The notes: generated from the letters alone by a model not told the origin. A DNA stretch of 64,000 nucleotides from Haloarchaeobius iranensis (GCF_900103505.1 NZ_FNIA01000008.1:1-64000); one strand, 5' to 3'; shown: positions 42,701 to 51,044, counted from the first letter of the stretch. Made by a program: numbers and translations.

Positions 42701-43852
42701 ATGGATTTCGCGCTGTCCGACGAGCAGAAACAGATCAAGGAAGAAGTGGCACGCTTCGCGGAGAACGAGATCGAGCCGGTCGCACAGGAGTACGACGTCG
42801 AGGAGAAGTACCCCTGGGATATCATCGAGAAGGCCGCCGACGCGGGACTGCTCGGGGCGCACATCCCCTTCGAGTACGGCGGTGCGGACTACGGGAACCT
42901 CGAGTCCGCCCTCATCACCGAGGAGCTGTTCGCCGTCGACCCCGGCATCGGCCTCTCGCTGACGTCCACGAGCTTCGGCGCGGACGCTATCATGGAGTTC
43001 GGGACAGATGACCAGAAGGAGCGGTTCCTCGAGCCCATCCCGACCGGTGACGCCATCATGGGTGCGGCCATCTCCGAGCCCGATACCGGCTCCGACGTCT
43101 CCTCGGTCTCCACGCAGGCCGAGAAGGACGGCGACGAGTGGGTCATCAACGGGAACAAGATGTGGATCACGAACGGCTCCATCGGCGACTACTACGTCGT
43201 CCTCTGTGAGACCGACCCCGACGCCGAGGGGCGCTACAACGGCTTCAGCCAGATCGTCGTCGAGTCCGACCGCGACGGGTTCGAGGCGGAGAAGATCACG
43301 GGCAAGCTCGGTATCCGCGCCAGCGACACCGCGGAGCTCATCCTCAAGGACGTGCGCGTCCCCGAGGAGAACCTCATCGGCACGCGCGGCATGGGCTTCC
43401 TCCAGCAGATGCAGTTCTTCGACGAGACGCGCACCGCGGTCGCCGCACAGGGTGTCGGTATCGCCAAGGGCGCGAACGAGGCCGCGCTCTCCTACGCCCA
43501 GGAACGCGAGCAGTTCGACCGCCCCATCTCGGACTTCCAGGCCATCCAGCACAAGCTCTCGGACATGCACACCCGCACCGAGGCTGCCCGCATGCTGACG
43601 TACAAGGCCGCCTGGAACGTCGACCAGGGCGCGGACATCACGAAGCTCGCCTCCATGGCCAAGGAGTACGCCTCCCGCGTCGCCGTCGACGTCGCCAACG
43701 AGGCCGTCCAGATCCACGGCGGTGCCGGCTTCGTGAACGACTTCCCCGTCGAGCGGTTCTACCGCGACGCGAAGATCACCCAGATCTACGAGGGCACCAC
43801 CGAGATCCAGAAGAACATCATCGCCCGCGAGCTGCTCGGCAAGGGTTACTAA
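42701..43852 (+). CDS. Acyl-CoA dehydrogenase (short/medium-chain-like)
   Basis: A 383-residue acyl-CoA dehydrogenase with the N-terminal helix [19 protein letters not shown], the [17 protein letters not shown] signature, [36 protein letters not shown] and [19 protein letters not shown], in which the Glu is the catalytic base. It resembles butyryl-/glutaryl-type ACADs. Divergent from the fused 3-hydroxyacyl-CoA dehydrogenase/enoyl-CoA hydratase, the two could be co-regulated for beta-oxidation of short acyl-CoAs. Its transcript appears leaderless (TTTTAAC, 42671-42677). Confidence 0.94.
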   Translation: MDFALSDEQKQIKEEVARFAENEIEPVAQEYDVEEKYPWDIIEKAADAGLLGAHIPFEYGGADYGNLESALITEELFAVDPGIGLSLTSTSFGADAIMEFGTDDQKERFLEPIPTGDAIMGAAISEPDTGSDVSSVSTQAEKDGDEWVINGNKMWITNGSIGDYYVVLCETDPDAEGRYNGFSQIVVESDRDGFEAEKITGKLGIRASDTAELILKDVRVPEENLIGTRGMGFLQQMQFFDETRTAVAAQGVGIAKGANEAALSYAQEREQFDRPISDFQAIQHKLSDMHTRTEAARMLTYKAAWNVDQGADITKLASMAKEYASRVAVDVANEAVQIHGGAGFVNDFPVERFYRDAKITQIYEGTTEIQKNIIARELLGKGY

Positions 43853-43873
43853 CCACGACCTTTTTCGTCGTCG

Positions 43874-43975
43874 GGTGCGCCGGAGGCGCACCGCTCCTCG
43901 AAAAAGCTCGGCCAAAAAGGCCGGCGACTCGCTCCGCTCGTCGCCGGTGAACCGCGCTCGCTGACGCGAGCGCGG
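43874..43975. repeat. Four consecutive hairpins in 102 bp
   Basis: Perfect stems follow one another between the acyl-CoA dehydrogenase and the methyltransferase: GGTGCGCC/GGCGCACC with loop GGA (43874-43892), GGCC/GGCC around AAAAA (43910-43922), CCGGCGAC/GTCGCCGG with loop of 11 (43921-43947), and CCGCGCTCGC/GCGAGCGCGG with tetraloop TGAC (43952-43975). The strong 10-bp stem and their spacing look like a terminator/processing cluster or a REP-like array. No coding potential. Confidence 0.55.
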
Positions 43976-44070
43976 ACGGTCGGTCTGATTTCTGCGAAAG
44001 CTCACGCTTCTGGACTTGCTATTGAGGGCCGGCTCAGCAGGGTTGTTGCTCGTTCTTCGCCGCAGAGCTG

Positions 44071-44775
44071 CTACGCCGGTTTCGGCACGTAGACCAGCGG
44101 GACGTGACTCCAGGCCCACCGCTTCTCGGGCTTCTCGGCGACCTCCCAGATGCTGCGGGGCCAGGTCCCGAGCGCGTTGCGGATGGCGTCGAACGACAGG
44201 GTACTCCGCTCGTCCATCACGAGGCCGAAGCGTTCTCCGTACTCGTCGGGGTCGCGTCGCGGGTCGTCGCTCTCCGTCAGGTCGGCGTGCTGGGCGCGGA
44301 ACTGGGCCGCTCCGAACTCGTTGACGTAGCCGAGGACGAGGTGGCCACCGGGGGCGACCGCGTCGTAGAGGTTCTGGAGGGCCTGCTCGGACTCGGTGAC
44401 GTAGGCGAGGGTGCCGTAGCAGAGGACGAGGTCGAACTGGCGATCGGGCTCGAACGCCGGGAGGACCGCGCGCTCGAAACTGATGTTGCCGATGCTATCG
44501 GTCGTCGCTCGCTCGCGGTTCGTCTCCAGGACGGCCTCGGCGGCGTCGTAGCCGACCACGTCGGCCTCGGGGTTCCGCTCCGCGACGTCGAAGGTGACGA
44601 CGCCCGGGCCACAGCCCACGTCGGCGAAGGAGTCGATACCGCCCGTCTCTGCCACGAGGTCGGCGAGTGCCTCCCTGACGTGGTGCGCGCTCGGGGTCGC
44701 GCTCTGCTGGTCGTCCTCGTCGGCGGTACGCCAGAACTCGTCCCAGTCGATGGTCTGCTGGTGTGCCTCGGTCAT
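44071..44775 (-). CDS. SAM-dependent class I methyltransferase
   Basis: A 234-residue protein with the Rossmann methyltransferase motifs: motif I DVGCGPGVVTFDVAERNP (about 50-67), motif II acidic residue in VVGYDAAE, motif IV FDLVLCYGTLAYV and post motif GGHLVLGYVNE. The substrate cannot be derived. The C terminus contains RRDPDEYGERFG, WPRSIWEVAEKPEKRWAW. It stands on the opposite strand from the downstream hairpin cluster, with its upstream region holding repeated CCGGTAG/CTACCGG words. Cytoplasmic, with no signal. Confidence 0.88.
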   Translation of the reverse strand: MTEAHQQTIDWDEFWRTADEDDQQSATPSAHHVREALADLVAETGGIDSFADVGCGPGVVTFDVAERNPEADVVGYDAAEAVLETNRERATTDSIGNISFERAVLPAFEPDRQFDLVLCYGTLAYVTESEQALQNLYDAVAPGGHLVLGYVNEFGAAQFRAQHADLTESDDPRRDPDEYGERFGLVMDERSTLSFDAIRNALGTWPRSIWEVAEKPEKRWAWSHVPLVYVPKPA

Positions 44776-44845
44776 GAATATGCGTCCGTTTTCGGATGCT
44801 TCTCGTGGTAGTCACTCGTCGGCACTGTCCCCCCGCGGGCATCAG

Positions 44846-44895
44846 CCGGTAGTAGACGCTTCCTACCGGGATTAGGGGATAGCAGCTGCTACCGG
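44846..44895. promoter_or_regulatory. Three CCGGTAG/CTACCGG words upstream of the methyltransferase
   Basis: CCGGTAG at 44846-44852 is inverted relative to CTACCGG at 44863-44869 and 44889-44895. The first two form a 7-bp inverted repeat with a 10-base spacer; the second and third are direct copies 26 bases apart. They lie in the divergent region between the methyltransferase (start 44775) and the DNA glycosylase (start 45018), and may be operator sites. Region 44880-44950 is AT-rich. Confidence 0.4.
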
Positions 44896-45017
44896 ATAAG
44901 TATTACCAAAATAGTTTAGTTTACCGTCTACTTACATATTCTCGCGCTGGGTACTTAGTCGTTTCGGGAGGGAGGTGTACGCTTATCGGGCTCCGGCTCC
45001 TGCTTCCGGATACGTAG

Positions 45018-45593
45018 ATGAGCGAAGACGCGTTCGAACAGCTCCGGACCGACCGCGAACTCGGTCCCGTCGTCGAGGAGCACGGTGCGCTCGAACTGGA
45101 GCCGGCCGAGGACCCGTTCGAGCGGCTGGTCCGGTCCATCGTCAGCCAGCAGGTGTCGACCTCGGCGGCGACGGCCATCCGGGAGCGACTGTACGACGCG
45201 GTCGATGTCGAACCGGCGGCCGTCCTCGCCGCCGACGAGGCCACGCTCCGGGACGCCGGGCTGTCCGGCCAGAAGGTCGGGTACGTCCGGAACGTCGCCG
45301 AAGCGTTCGAGGCGCACGGCTACACGCGTGAGCACTTCGCCCGGATGGACGACGAGGAGGTCGTCGCCGAGCTCACCGACATCAAGGGCATCGGCGTCTG
45401 GACCGCCAAGATGCAGCTCATGTTCAGTCTCGCGCGGCCCGACGTGTTTCCGGTCGAGGACCTCGGCATCCGGAACGGGATGTCCGCGCTCTACGGCGAC
45501 GACCTGACCCGCGGCGAGATGGTGGAGACGGCCGAGCGCTGGCGCCCGTACCGCTCGTACGCCTCGCTCTACCTCTGGCGGACAGTCGACTGA
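45018..45593 (+). CDS. DNA-3-methyladenine glycosylase II-type HhH-GPD protein
   Basis: A 191-residue helix-hairpin-helix-GPD glycosylase that excises alkylated purines. LVRSIVSQQVSTSAATAIRERL (helices seen as SIVSQQVS) matches the AlkA-type entry, followed by the HhH motif LTDIKGIGVWTAKM (about 119-132) and the GPD region with catalytic Asp148 (VEDLGI). It lacks the AlkA N-terminal TBP-like domain, as in archaeal short AlkA-like enzymes. ATG 45018 is the chosen start, with no clear alternative. It acts in base excision repair. Confidence 0.9.
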   Translation: MSEDAFEQLRTDRELGPVVEEHGALELEPAEDPFERLVRSIVSQQVSTSAATAIRERLYDAVDVEPAAVLAADEATLRDAGLSGQKVGYVRNVAEAFEAHGYTREHFARMDDEEVVAELTDIKGIGVWTAKMQLMFSLARPDVFPVEDLGIRNGMSALYGDDLTRGEMVETAERWRPYRSYASLYLWRTVD

Positions 45594-45849
45594 CCGACCA
45601 TCGCCGGCGGCCCGGCACAAACCGGTGAACGGTTCACTGGAGTTTCTCTCGAGGTGTAGTTCTCCCGATGGGTGCCGTAAAATTAGCCCCGGGATACATC
45701 CGCCGAAGCACAGAACACCGAACCAGTCGCTCACGTTTCACTCGAACCACGTTTCTCTGGGCCTGCTACCGGCTCATCTGGGCGGAACTGGGCTGATGTC
45801 AGCGGTTCACACACCAGTCACCCGGAAACTATCGGATGATTTCGTGCCG

Positions 45850-45856
45850 TTTTATC
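45850..45856 (+). promoter_or_regulatory. TATA box of the NhaC antiporter gene
   Basis: TTTTAT at about 45850-45856 lies 29 bases above ATG 45882, giving a leaderless or near-leaderless message. The 288-bp stretch 45594-45881 holds no convincing gene. Confidence 0.5.
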
Positions 45857-45881
45857 CAGTGGGCTAGTCACCGGCTTCCCC

Positions 45882-47420
45882 ATGGAAGAGACGGAATCGC
45901 TCGATGCTATCGAGGAATCGGACCCACCCGACCTGAAGTTCTACGGTGGGCGTGCCGCGAGCACGGTCCCGCTCGCCGTCTTCGTCGCCTGGGCCATCTT
46001 CCAGAGCGGCGTCCTCGGCGTCGGCGACACGCAAGGCCTGGTCGTGGGCATGCTCGTCGGCCTCATCGCGGGCCTGTTCCTCGTGAAGGGCTCGTGGAAG
46101 GACTACGCGGACACGATCTTCGACGGGATGACCCAGCGCGTGGCCGCGACCGCGGTCGTCGCCTGGCTCTGGGCCGGCATGTTCGCGAACGTCCTGCAGG
46201 CCGGCCAGTTCGTGAACGGACTCGTCTGGGCCGCCGACGTCACCGGCGTCGCGGGCGACCTCTTCCCGGCGCTGACGTTCGTGCTCGCGGCCCTGCTCGC
46301 GACCGGTATCGGCACCGGCTACGGGACGGCGATCACGTTCACGACGGTCGTGTTCCCCGCGGGCATCCTGCTCGGCGCGAACCCGACGCTGCTCTTCGCC
46401 GCTATCCTCTCCGGGGCGGTGTTCGGTGACAACCTCGCGCCGGTCTCGGACACGACCATCGTGAGCGCGGTCACGCAGGACGCCGACATCGGGGGTGTCG
46501 TCTCCTCCCGACTGAAGTACGCGCTCGTCGCGGCGGTGTTCGCGTTCGCGGCGTACGTCCTCGCCGGACTGTCGATGTCCGGCATCGAGGTCACCGGCGC
46601 CGGGACGAGCCTCGCCGAACAGGCCAACGCGCTCGGCCTCGTCCACCTGGTCTCGATGGGCGTCGTCATCGTGACGGCCATACAGGGACGCCACATCGTC
46701 GAGGCGGTCTCCTGGGGGCTGCTGACCGCCATCGTCGCGAACCTCGCCCTCGGGCTCTCGTCGCTGTCCGACATCATCGTGTTCGTCGCGCCCGCCGAGA
46801 CGAGCCTCGCATCCGAGCTGACGTGGCTCCCCATCGTCCGACTGGCTGGCCCCGAAGAGTCCGCCGTCGTCGGCGGCGCACTCTACAATGGCGCGGTCGG
46901 GTTCTTCCCGCTCATCGTCCTGACGCTACTCATCGTCGCGGCGGCGGAGATCATGATCCGCGGCGGCGGCTTCGAGGCCATCCTCGACTTCCTCATCAGC
47001 TCCGTCGCGACGACGGTCCGCCGCACGGAGCTGACGATGGTCCTCGGCACGGCGCTGGTCAACGGGATGATCACCATCAACACCGCGGCGGAGATAGCCA
47101 TCGCACCGTACATCGCACGCCTCGGCGGTCGATTCAACCTGAACGGCTACCGCCGCGCGAACATCCTCGACGCGAACACCTCCGCACTCGGGTACATCTT
47201 CCCGTGGGGCGGCGGGCTCCTCGCGGGGTACGGCGCGATGACGAGCCTGACCGAGAGCGTCCCGTGGTTCACCGAGTCGATGGTCGTCAACCCGGTGACC
47301 GTCTGGCCCTACGTCTTCCACGGCTGGTTCCTCGTGGCGGTGTTCGTCTTCGCCGCGTGGACCGGCTACGGCCGCGAGTACGTCCACGACCGCCAGTCCG
47401 CGGAGGTGGAGCGCGTATGA
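45882..47420 (+). CDS. nhaC: Na+/H+ antiporter, NhaC family
   Basis: A 512-residue multi-pass transporter with about 12 hydrophobic helices and the family features GIGTGYGTAITFTT (about 145-160), the LAPVSDTTIVSAVTQDADIGG motif carrying the ion-coupling Asp residues (shown as PVSDTTIVS and TQDADIG), and a C-terminal half with ALVNGMITINTAAEIAIAPYI. It exchanges external H+ for internal Na+, which suits a halophile keeping low cytoplasmic Na+. The ATG 45882 start gives a short acidic cytoplasmic N terminus (METESL...ESDPPD type). It overlaps the next small gene by ATGA. Confidence 0.92.
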   Translation: MEETESLDAIEESDPPDLKFYGGRAASTVPLAVFVAWAIFQSGVLGVGDTQGLVVGMLVGLIAGLFLVKGSWKDYADTIFDGMTQRVAATAVVAWLWAGMFANVLQAGQFVNGLVWAADVTGVAGDLFPALTFVLAALLATGIGTGYGTAITFTTVVFPAGILLGANPTLLFAAILSGAVFGDNLAPVSDTTIVSAVTQDADIGGVVSSRLKYALVAAVFAFAAYVLAGLSMSGIEVTGAGTSLAEQANALGLVHLVSMGVVIVTAIQGRHIVEAVSWGLLTAIVANLALGLSSLSDIIVFVAPAETSLASELTWLPIVRLAGPEESAVVGGALYNGAVGFFPLIVLTLLIVAAAEIMIRGGGFEAILDFLISSVATTVRRTELTMVLGTALVNGMITINTAAEIAIAPYIARLGGRFNLNGYRRANILDANTSALGYIFPWGGGLLAGYGAMTSLTESVPWFTESMVVNPVTVWPYVFHGWFLVAVFVFAAWTGYGREYVHDRQSAEVERV

Positions 47421-47689
47421 GCTACCTGTCATCCGTCCTCGCTGGCGTCGGCTTCCGCACCCGCACCCCGGCGTTCGACCCGGGCGAGGAGGTAACCGCG
47501 TTCGTCAGTGGCGTGCAGGACGGTGCTGCGGTCATCCGCATCGGCGACTCGCGGCTCAGCCTGCCAGGCGTCGAGGACCCGGACGTGCTCGTCGACGAAC
47601 GGGTCCGCGTTCGCGTCGAGGAGTTCGACGAGACGAGCCACTCCGGCAGCGGGGTCCTCGTCGAGGTCGTCGACGGGCGGGGACTGTAG
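47417..47689 (+). CDS. Small TRAM-like beta-barrel protein
   Basis: A 90-residue protein overlapping the antiporter stop by ATGA, so translated with it. It is beta-strand-rich: PGEEVTAFVSGVQDGAAVIRIGDSRLSLPG then VLVDERVRVRVEEFDETSHSGSGVLVEVV (short motifs VTAFVSG, AAVIRIG, RVRVRVEEFD). The pattern resembles TRAM/OB-type barrel proteins common in haloarchaea, which may bind RNA. I do not know a named family member here. Its coupling to nhaC suggests a regulatory or membrane-related role, but this is inference. Confidence 0.75.
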   Translation: MSYLSSVLAGVGFRTRTPAFDPGEEVTAFVSGVQDGAAVIRIGDSRLSLPGVEDPDVLVDERVRVRVEEFDETSHSGSGVLVEVVDGRGL

Positions 47690-47779
47690 GGTCTCCGTGA
47701 CGGACCGGCCGCAAGGACAGAGACGGCGAAGGTACCCGGGAACCAACGACCTATTGGCCTCGGTGTCGTCGCCCCGACG

Positions 47780-47821
47780 ATGACAGGCGACCGTCGTGGT
47801 ATCGAGGTGACCCGCGAGTGA
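47780..47821 (+). CDS. 13-codon leader ORF overlapping azlC
   Basis: ATG at 47780 opens MTGDRRGIEVTRE and ends in TGA at 47819-47821, which overlaps the GTG start of azlC (47818) by four bases as GTGA. It is in another frame. The coupling geometry is that used throughout this genome for operon genes. A short translated leader that feeds azlC is plausible, but conservation is untested. Confidence 0.4.
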   Translation: MTGDRRGIEVTRE

Positions 47822-48546
47822 GCGTCCGCAGCGATGCAGCCGAAGGTGCTCGGGCGATCGGTCCGTTCATGCTCGGCGTCGTCCCGTTCGGGCTCATCAC
47901 CGGTATCAGCGCCCTCGACGCCGGCTTCGGAGCGCTCCAGACGGTCGCGATGTCGGTCGTCATCTTCGCCGGCGCGTCCCAGCTCGCACTCATCGAGCTC
48001 GTGGGCGACGGCGCTCCCGTCGCCGTCGTCGTGGTGACCGCCGCCGTCGTCAACCTCCGCTACCTGATGTACAGCGCGTCCATCGCGCCGTACTTCCGTG
48101 ACTTCTCGCCGCCGTGGAAGTGGCTCTCCGCGTACGCGCTGACCGACCAGTCCTACGCGGTCGCAGTCACGGAGTTCCGTGGCGACGAGCCGGGCATCGG
48201 GCGGCGGCGCTGGTACTACCTCGGCGCGGCGCTCGCGCTGTGGGCGGTCTGGGTCGTCTCGACGGCCGTCGGCGTCGTCGTCGGCGGGAGCGTGCCACCC
48301 GGGCTGTCGCTGGAGTTCGCCGTGCCACTGACGTTCCTCGCGCTGCTCGTCCCGTCGCTGAAGGACCGCCTCAGCGGCCTCGTCGGCGTGGTTGCTGGCG
48401 GCGTGGCCATCCCGGCGGCCGCGCTCCCGCTCGACCTCGGGCTCGTGGCCGCGGCGCTCATCGGGCTGACCGTCGGCGTGCTCGTCGACACGTTCACCGA
48501 CTGGCCGGCGGACGAACGACCCGGCGAGACGGAGGGGGAGGCATGA
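47818..48546 (+). CDS. azlC: AzlC family branched-chain amino acid exporter subunit
   Basis: A 242-residue membrane protein of the AzlC/LIV-E group with the N-terminal GARAIGPFMLGVVPFGLITGISAL and GASQLALIELVGDGAPVAVVVVTAAVVNLRYLMYSASIAPYF, the conserved region (quoted in parts FGLITG, NLRYLMYS), and about seven hydrophobic helices. With AzlD it exports branched-chain amino acids. GTG 47818 is used; its ribosome entry is probably tied to the leader ORF. It overlaps azlD by ATGA, a translationally coupled pair. Confidence 0.9.
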   Translation: MSVRSDAAEGARAIGPFMLGVVPFGLITGISALDAGFGALQTVAMSVVIFAGASQLALIELVGDGAPVAVVVVTAAVVNLRYLMYSASIAPYFRDFSPPWKWLSAYALTDQSYAVAVTEFRGDEPGIGRRRWYYLGAALALWAVWVVSTAVGVVVGGSVPPGLSLEFAVPLTFLALLVPSLKDRLSGLVGVVAGGVAIPAAALPLDLGLVAAALIGLTVGVLVDTFTDWPADERPGETEGEA

Positions 48547-48875
48547 GCTACGACGCGACGACCCTGTGGGGCATCGTCGTCGCAGTCGGCCTCGTCACGC
48601 TCGCGCTCCGCCTCTCGTTCATCCTGCTGTTCGGCCGGGTCGACGACGTTCCGGCCCGCGTCGAACGGACCCTGGAGCTCGTCCCGGCGGCGGTGCTCGC
48701 CGCGCTGGTGGTGCCGGCCATCGTCGCGCTCGAACCCAGCGGCGCGGTCGAGGCCGAGCCACCGAAGGTGATCGCGGCGGTCGTCGCCGCGGGTGTCGCG
48801 TGGCGGACCGAGAACGTGCTCGCGACTATCGCGGTCGGCATGGGGGTGCTCTGGCTGGTCGGCGCGGTCGTCTGA
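48543..48875 (+). CDS. azlD: AzlD family branched-chain amino acid transport protein
   Basis: A 110-residue protein with about four hydrophobic helices (about 8-30, 45-62, 73-88 and 92-110) and the AzlD pattern LWGIVVAVGLVTLALRLSFILL, RVERTLELVPAAVLAALVVPAI. It is the small partner of AzlC and overlaps its stop by ATGA. The exporter is known from Bacillus azlCD; regulation by Lrp-like proteins in that system is established, and an Lrp-family gene occurs elsewhere in the window, but no link is visible here. Confidence 0.88.
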   Translation: MSYDATTLWGIVVAVGLVTLALRLSFILLFGRVDDVPARVERTLELVPAAVLAALVVPAIVALEPSGAVEAEPPKVIAAVVAAGVAWRTENVLATIAVGMGVLWLVGAVV

Positions 48876-49016
48876 GCCGGGCCGGGGTCCGGCGAGAGCC
48901 CAGTTATCGCCCCGCCATCGAATGTTTCTGACCATTCGCCGAGCTCCAATGGTTATGCCGGTTTAACGACCTTACAGAAGCCAGCCTCGGGTGTTGCGGG
49001 CGAATCCCTGATAAAG

Positions 49017-49078
49017 CCACACCATTAAGTGTGGTGGCCACCACTTGGTCAAGTGTCATTCCCACCTGTCAGGGAATG
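49017..49078 (+). promoter_or_regulatory. Palindrome-rich leader of the winged-helix gene
   Basis: Three inverted repeats occupy 62 bp: stem CCACAC/GTGTGG with loop CATTAA (49017-49034), a perfect 14-bp palindrome GTGGTGGCCACCAC (49031-49044), and stem CATTCCC/GGGAATG with loop of eight (49057-49078), the last ending seven bases from ATG 49086. TATA-like TGATAAAG lies at about 49008-49015 and CATTAAG at 49023-49029. These may be operators, mRNA structures or both. Confidence 0.5.
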
Positions 49079-49085
49079 GGGAACC

Positions 49086-49685
49086 ATGGGAACTACGACT
49101 ACGACCACCACGACCGAGACGAACCGACCACCAGAGGGGGGCGGACCGTCGAAGGGAGAGCTGTTCGAAGCGCTCTCGAACGACCGACGGCGCGAGACGT
49201 TGCGATACCTGCTCCGGCAGGACGACGGGCGGACAACGAAGGGGGAGGTCGCCCGCCACATCGCCGCGCGCGAGACCGACAAACCCGTCGCGCAGGTGAC
49301 CTCCGACGAGCGGAAGCGGGTGTACATCGCCCTCCACCAGACCCACCTTCCGAAGCTCCACGACCTCGGACTCGTCGAGTACGACTCATCGCAGGGAGCA
49401 CTCCGACTCAGCGACGGCTGTGACGGACTGGCCGTCTACCTCGACGTCGAGACCGCGGACGACGACGATGCCGAACCACGGCCCTGGAGACGGTACTACC
49501 TCTCGATAGGCATGACCGGCCTCTGTCTCACCGCCGTTCTCGCGACCGGTGTCGGCCCGCTCACGGCCGGTCCCGGGCTCGGCGTCGCCGCGGCGCTCGC
49601 GCTCGCGGTCACCCTGACCGGTATCGCAGAGACGTACGGTGAAGAACGCGGCTTGCTCCCGGCGAGCGAGGAGATCGACGGGTAG
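49086..49685 (+). CDS. DUF7344-type winged-helix protein with two TM helices
   Basis: A 199-residue protein with a Thr/Pro-rich N terminus (MG and eight Thr), a winged-helix domain (about 25-115; ELFEALSNDRRRETLRYLL, VARHIAARE, LPKLHDLGLVEYD), an acidic linker (TADDDDAEP) and two C-terminal hydrophobic helices (about 138-158 and 160-180). This is the haloarchaeal DUF7344 layout of membrane-tethered transcription regulators. ATG 49086 follows the palindromic leader; 19 upstream codons in frame encode an unlikely sequence. The DNA target could include its own palindromic upstream region. Confidence 0.83.
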   Translation: MGTTTTTTTTETNRPPEGGGPSKGELFEALSNDRRRETLRYLLRQDDGRTTKGEVARHIAARETDKPVAQVTSDERKRVYIALHQTHLPKLHDLGLVEYDSSQGALRLSDGCDGLAVYLDVETADDDDAEPRPWRRYYLSIGMTGLCLTAVLATGVGPLTAGPGLGVAAALALAVTLTGIAETYGEERGLLPASEEIDG

Positions 49686-51044
49686 CTACTCCAGCGTCTC
49701 CTCCTCTTCCTCGCGGTCCTCGTCGTCGCTCACGGCGTCGACGCGCTTCGACACGTCGACCTGGTAGTTCTCGAGGATGTCCCGGCCGAGGAGGATGGGG
49801 TAGTCCATGTGCGAGCGGTCCTCGACGCTCGCGGTGACGGTGTGCTGCTGGCCGCCGACGCCGACCACGAGGTCGACGACGGGGCGGGACTTGCCCTGCT
49901 TCAGGCTGCCGGACTTCACGCGCATCACCGACTTGATGGGGCCCGCACCCACGTCGGCCGCCAGCCGGGTGTCGATGCTCGTCCGCGTCGCGCCCGTGTC
50001 GGACTTCGCGATGACCGTCTTCGAGCCGGAAGTCCCGGAGACGACGACCTCCTCGGTGTAGCCGACGAGGACCGGCTCGTCGCTCGAGGACTTGGCCTTG
50101 ATGGGTGCACACGCCGGCATCGAGTCGTCCAGCGTCGCGGAGAGTTCGCGAACGCGCTCGTCGTCGACCTCGCCGCCGGCCGCCTCGATGGCGAGCTTCG
50201 CGATGTACGGTGCGGGCGACCGCTCGGTCGCCTTGTAGAGCCCCTTGAAGCCGGCCGTGGGATTGACCTCGAGGACGAACCAGCCGTCGTCACCCTCGAC
50301 GATGTCCACGCCGGCGTAGTCGAGTCCGACGACCGAGGTGGCCCGCTTCGCGATGTTCTCGACCGCTGCGGGCAGGTCGTCCGTCGCGTCCTGCACGTCG
50401 CCGCCGAGGGCGACGTTCGTCCGCCAGTCGTTGTCCGGCGCGTAGCGGTACATCGCACCGACGACCTCGTTGCCGACGACGTAGACGCGGAGGTCGCGGT
50501 GGCGTTCCCCGTCGCGCTCGATGAGCTTCTGCAGGAACGCGTAGCGGTTCCCGACCTTCGCGTTGACCGGGTCCCCCTGCCCGACCTTCCAGGTACCGCC
50601 GCCGTGGGTACCGATGGCGGTCTTGTAGACGGCCTCCTCCCCGAACTCGTCCCGGTGGGCGTTCAGCTCGTCCGAGTCGAGCGCCATCAGCGCATCGGGG
50701 ACCTGGATGTCGTTGTCCGCGAGGGCCGCGGCGCTCGCGATCTTGTGGGTCGCCCGGAGCGTCGCCGACGGCTCGTTCAGCATCGGCCGCAGCGTCGCGA
50801 GCGTGTTCGCCAGCCCGAGCTCCTCACAGGGCTGTTCGGTGTTCGAGAGCAGCATCCGGTTCGCGATGACGTCGACGTCGGGCTTGAGCGTGGCCCCCTC
50901 GGGACCGACACGGACCGAGGTGTTCTCGGTGCGGAGCCACTCGGGGTCGTGGCCCAGTTCCGCCACCGCGTTGCAGATCGCCTTCGATTCCTTGCTGCTG
51001 TGGAGGCTGAGAACCCCCACGGTCACAGGAGAAGATGTACCCAT
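49686..51044 (-). CDS. RimK-like ATP-grasp ligase fused to retropepsin-like/RimB-type domain
   Basis: A 452-residue fusion. Residues about 10-300 form a RimK-type ATP-grasp enzyme (VGVLSLHSSKESKAIC N-lobe, VYKTAIGTHGGGTWKV for nucleotide binding, VVGLDYAGVDIVE and FVLEVNPTAGFKG for the ATP/Mg residues), and residues about 320-440 form a retropepsin-fold domain with the Asp349 motif SDTGATRTSID and HMDYPILLGRDIL. In bacteria RimK and a small RimB/RloA-type protein are separate neighbouring genes. ATP-grasp ligation to a C-terminal glutamate or similar, plus processing by the protease-like domain, is inferred. Stop adjoins that of the winged-helix gene. Confidence 0.86.
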   Translation of the reverse strand: MGTSSPVTVGVLSLHSSKESKAICNAVAELGHDPEWLRTENTSVRVGPEGATLKPDVDVIANRMLLSNTEQPCEELGLANTLATLRPMLNEPSATLRATHKIASAAALADNDIQVPDALMALDSDELNAHRDEFGEEAVYKTAIGTHGGGTWKVGQGDPVNAKVGNRYAFLQKLIERDGERHRDLRVYVVGNEVVGAMYRYAPDNDWRTNVALGGDVQDATDDLPAAVENIAKRATSVVGLDYAGVDIVEGDDGWFVLEVNPTAGFKGLYKATERSPAPYIAKLAIEAAGGEVDDERVRELSATLDDSMPACAPIKAKSSSDEPVLVGYTEEVVVSGTSGSKTVIAKSDTGATRTSIDTRLAADVGAGPIKSVMRVKSGSLKQGKSRPVVDLVVGVGGQQHTVTASVEDRSHMDYPILLGRDILENYQVDVSKRVDAVSDDEDREEEEETLE

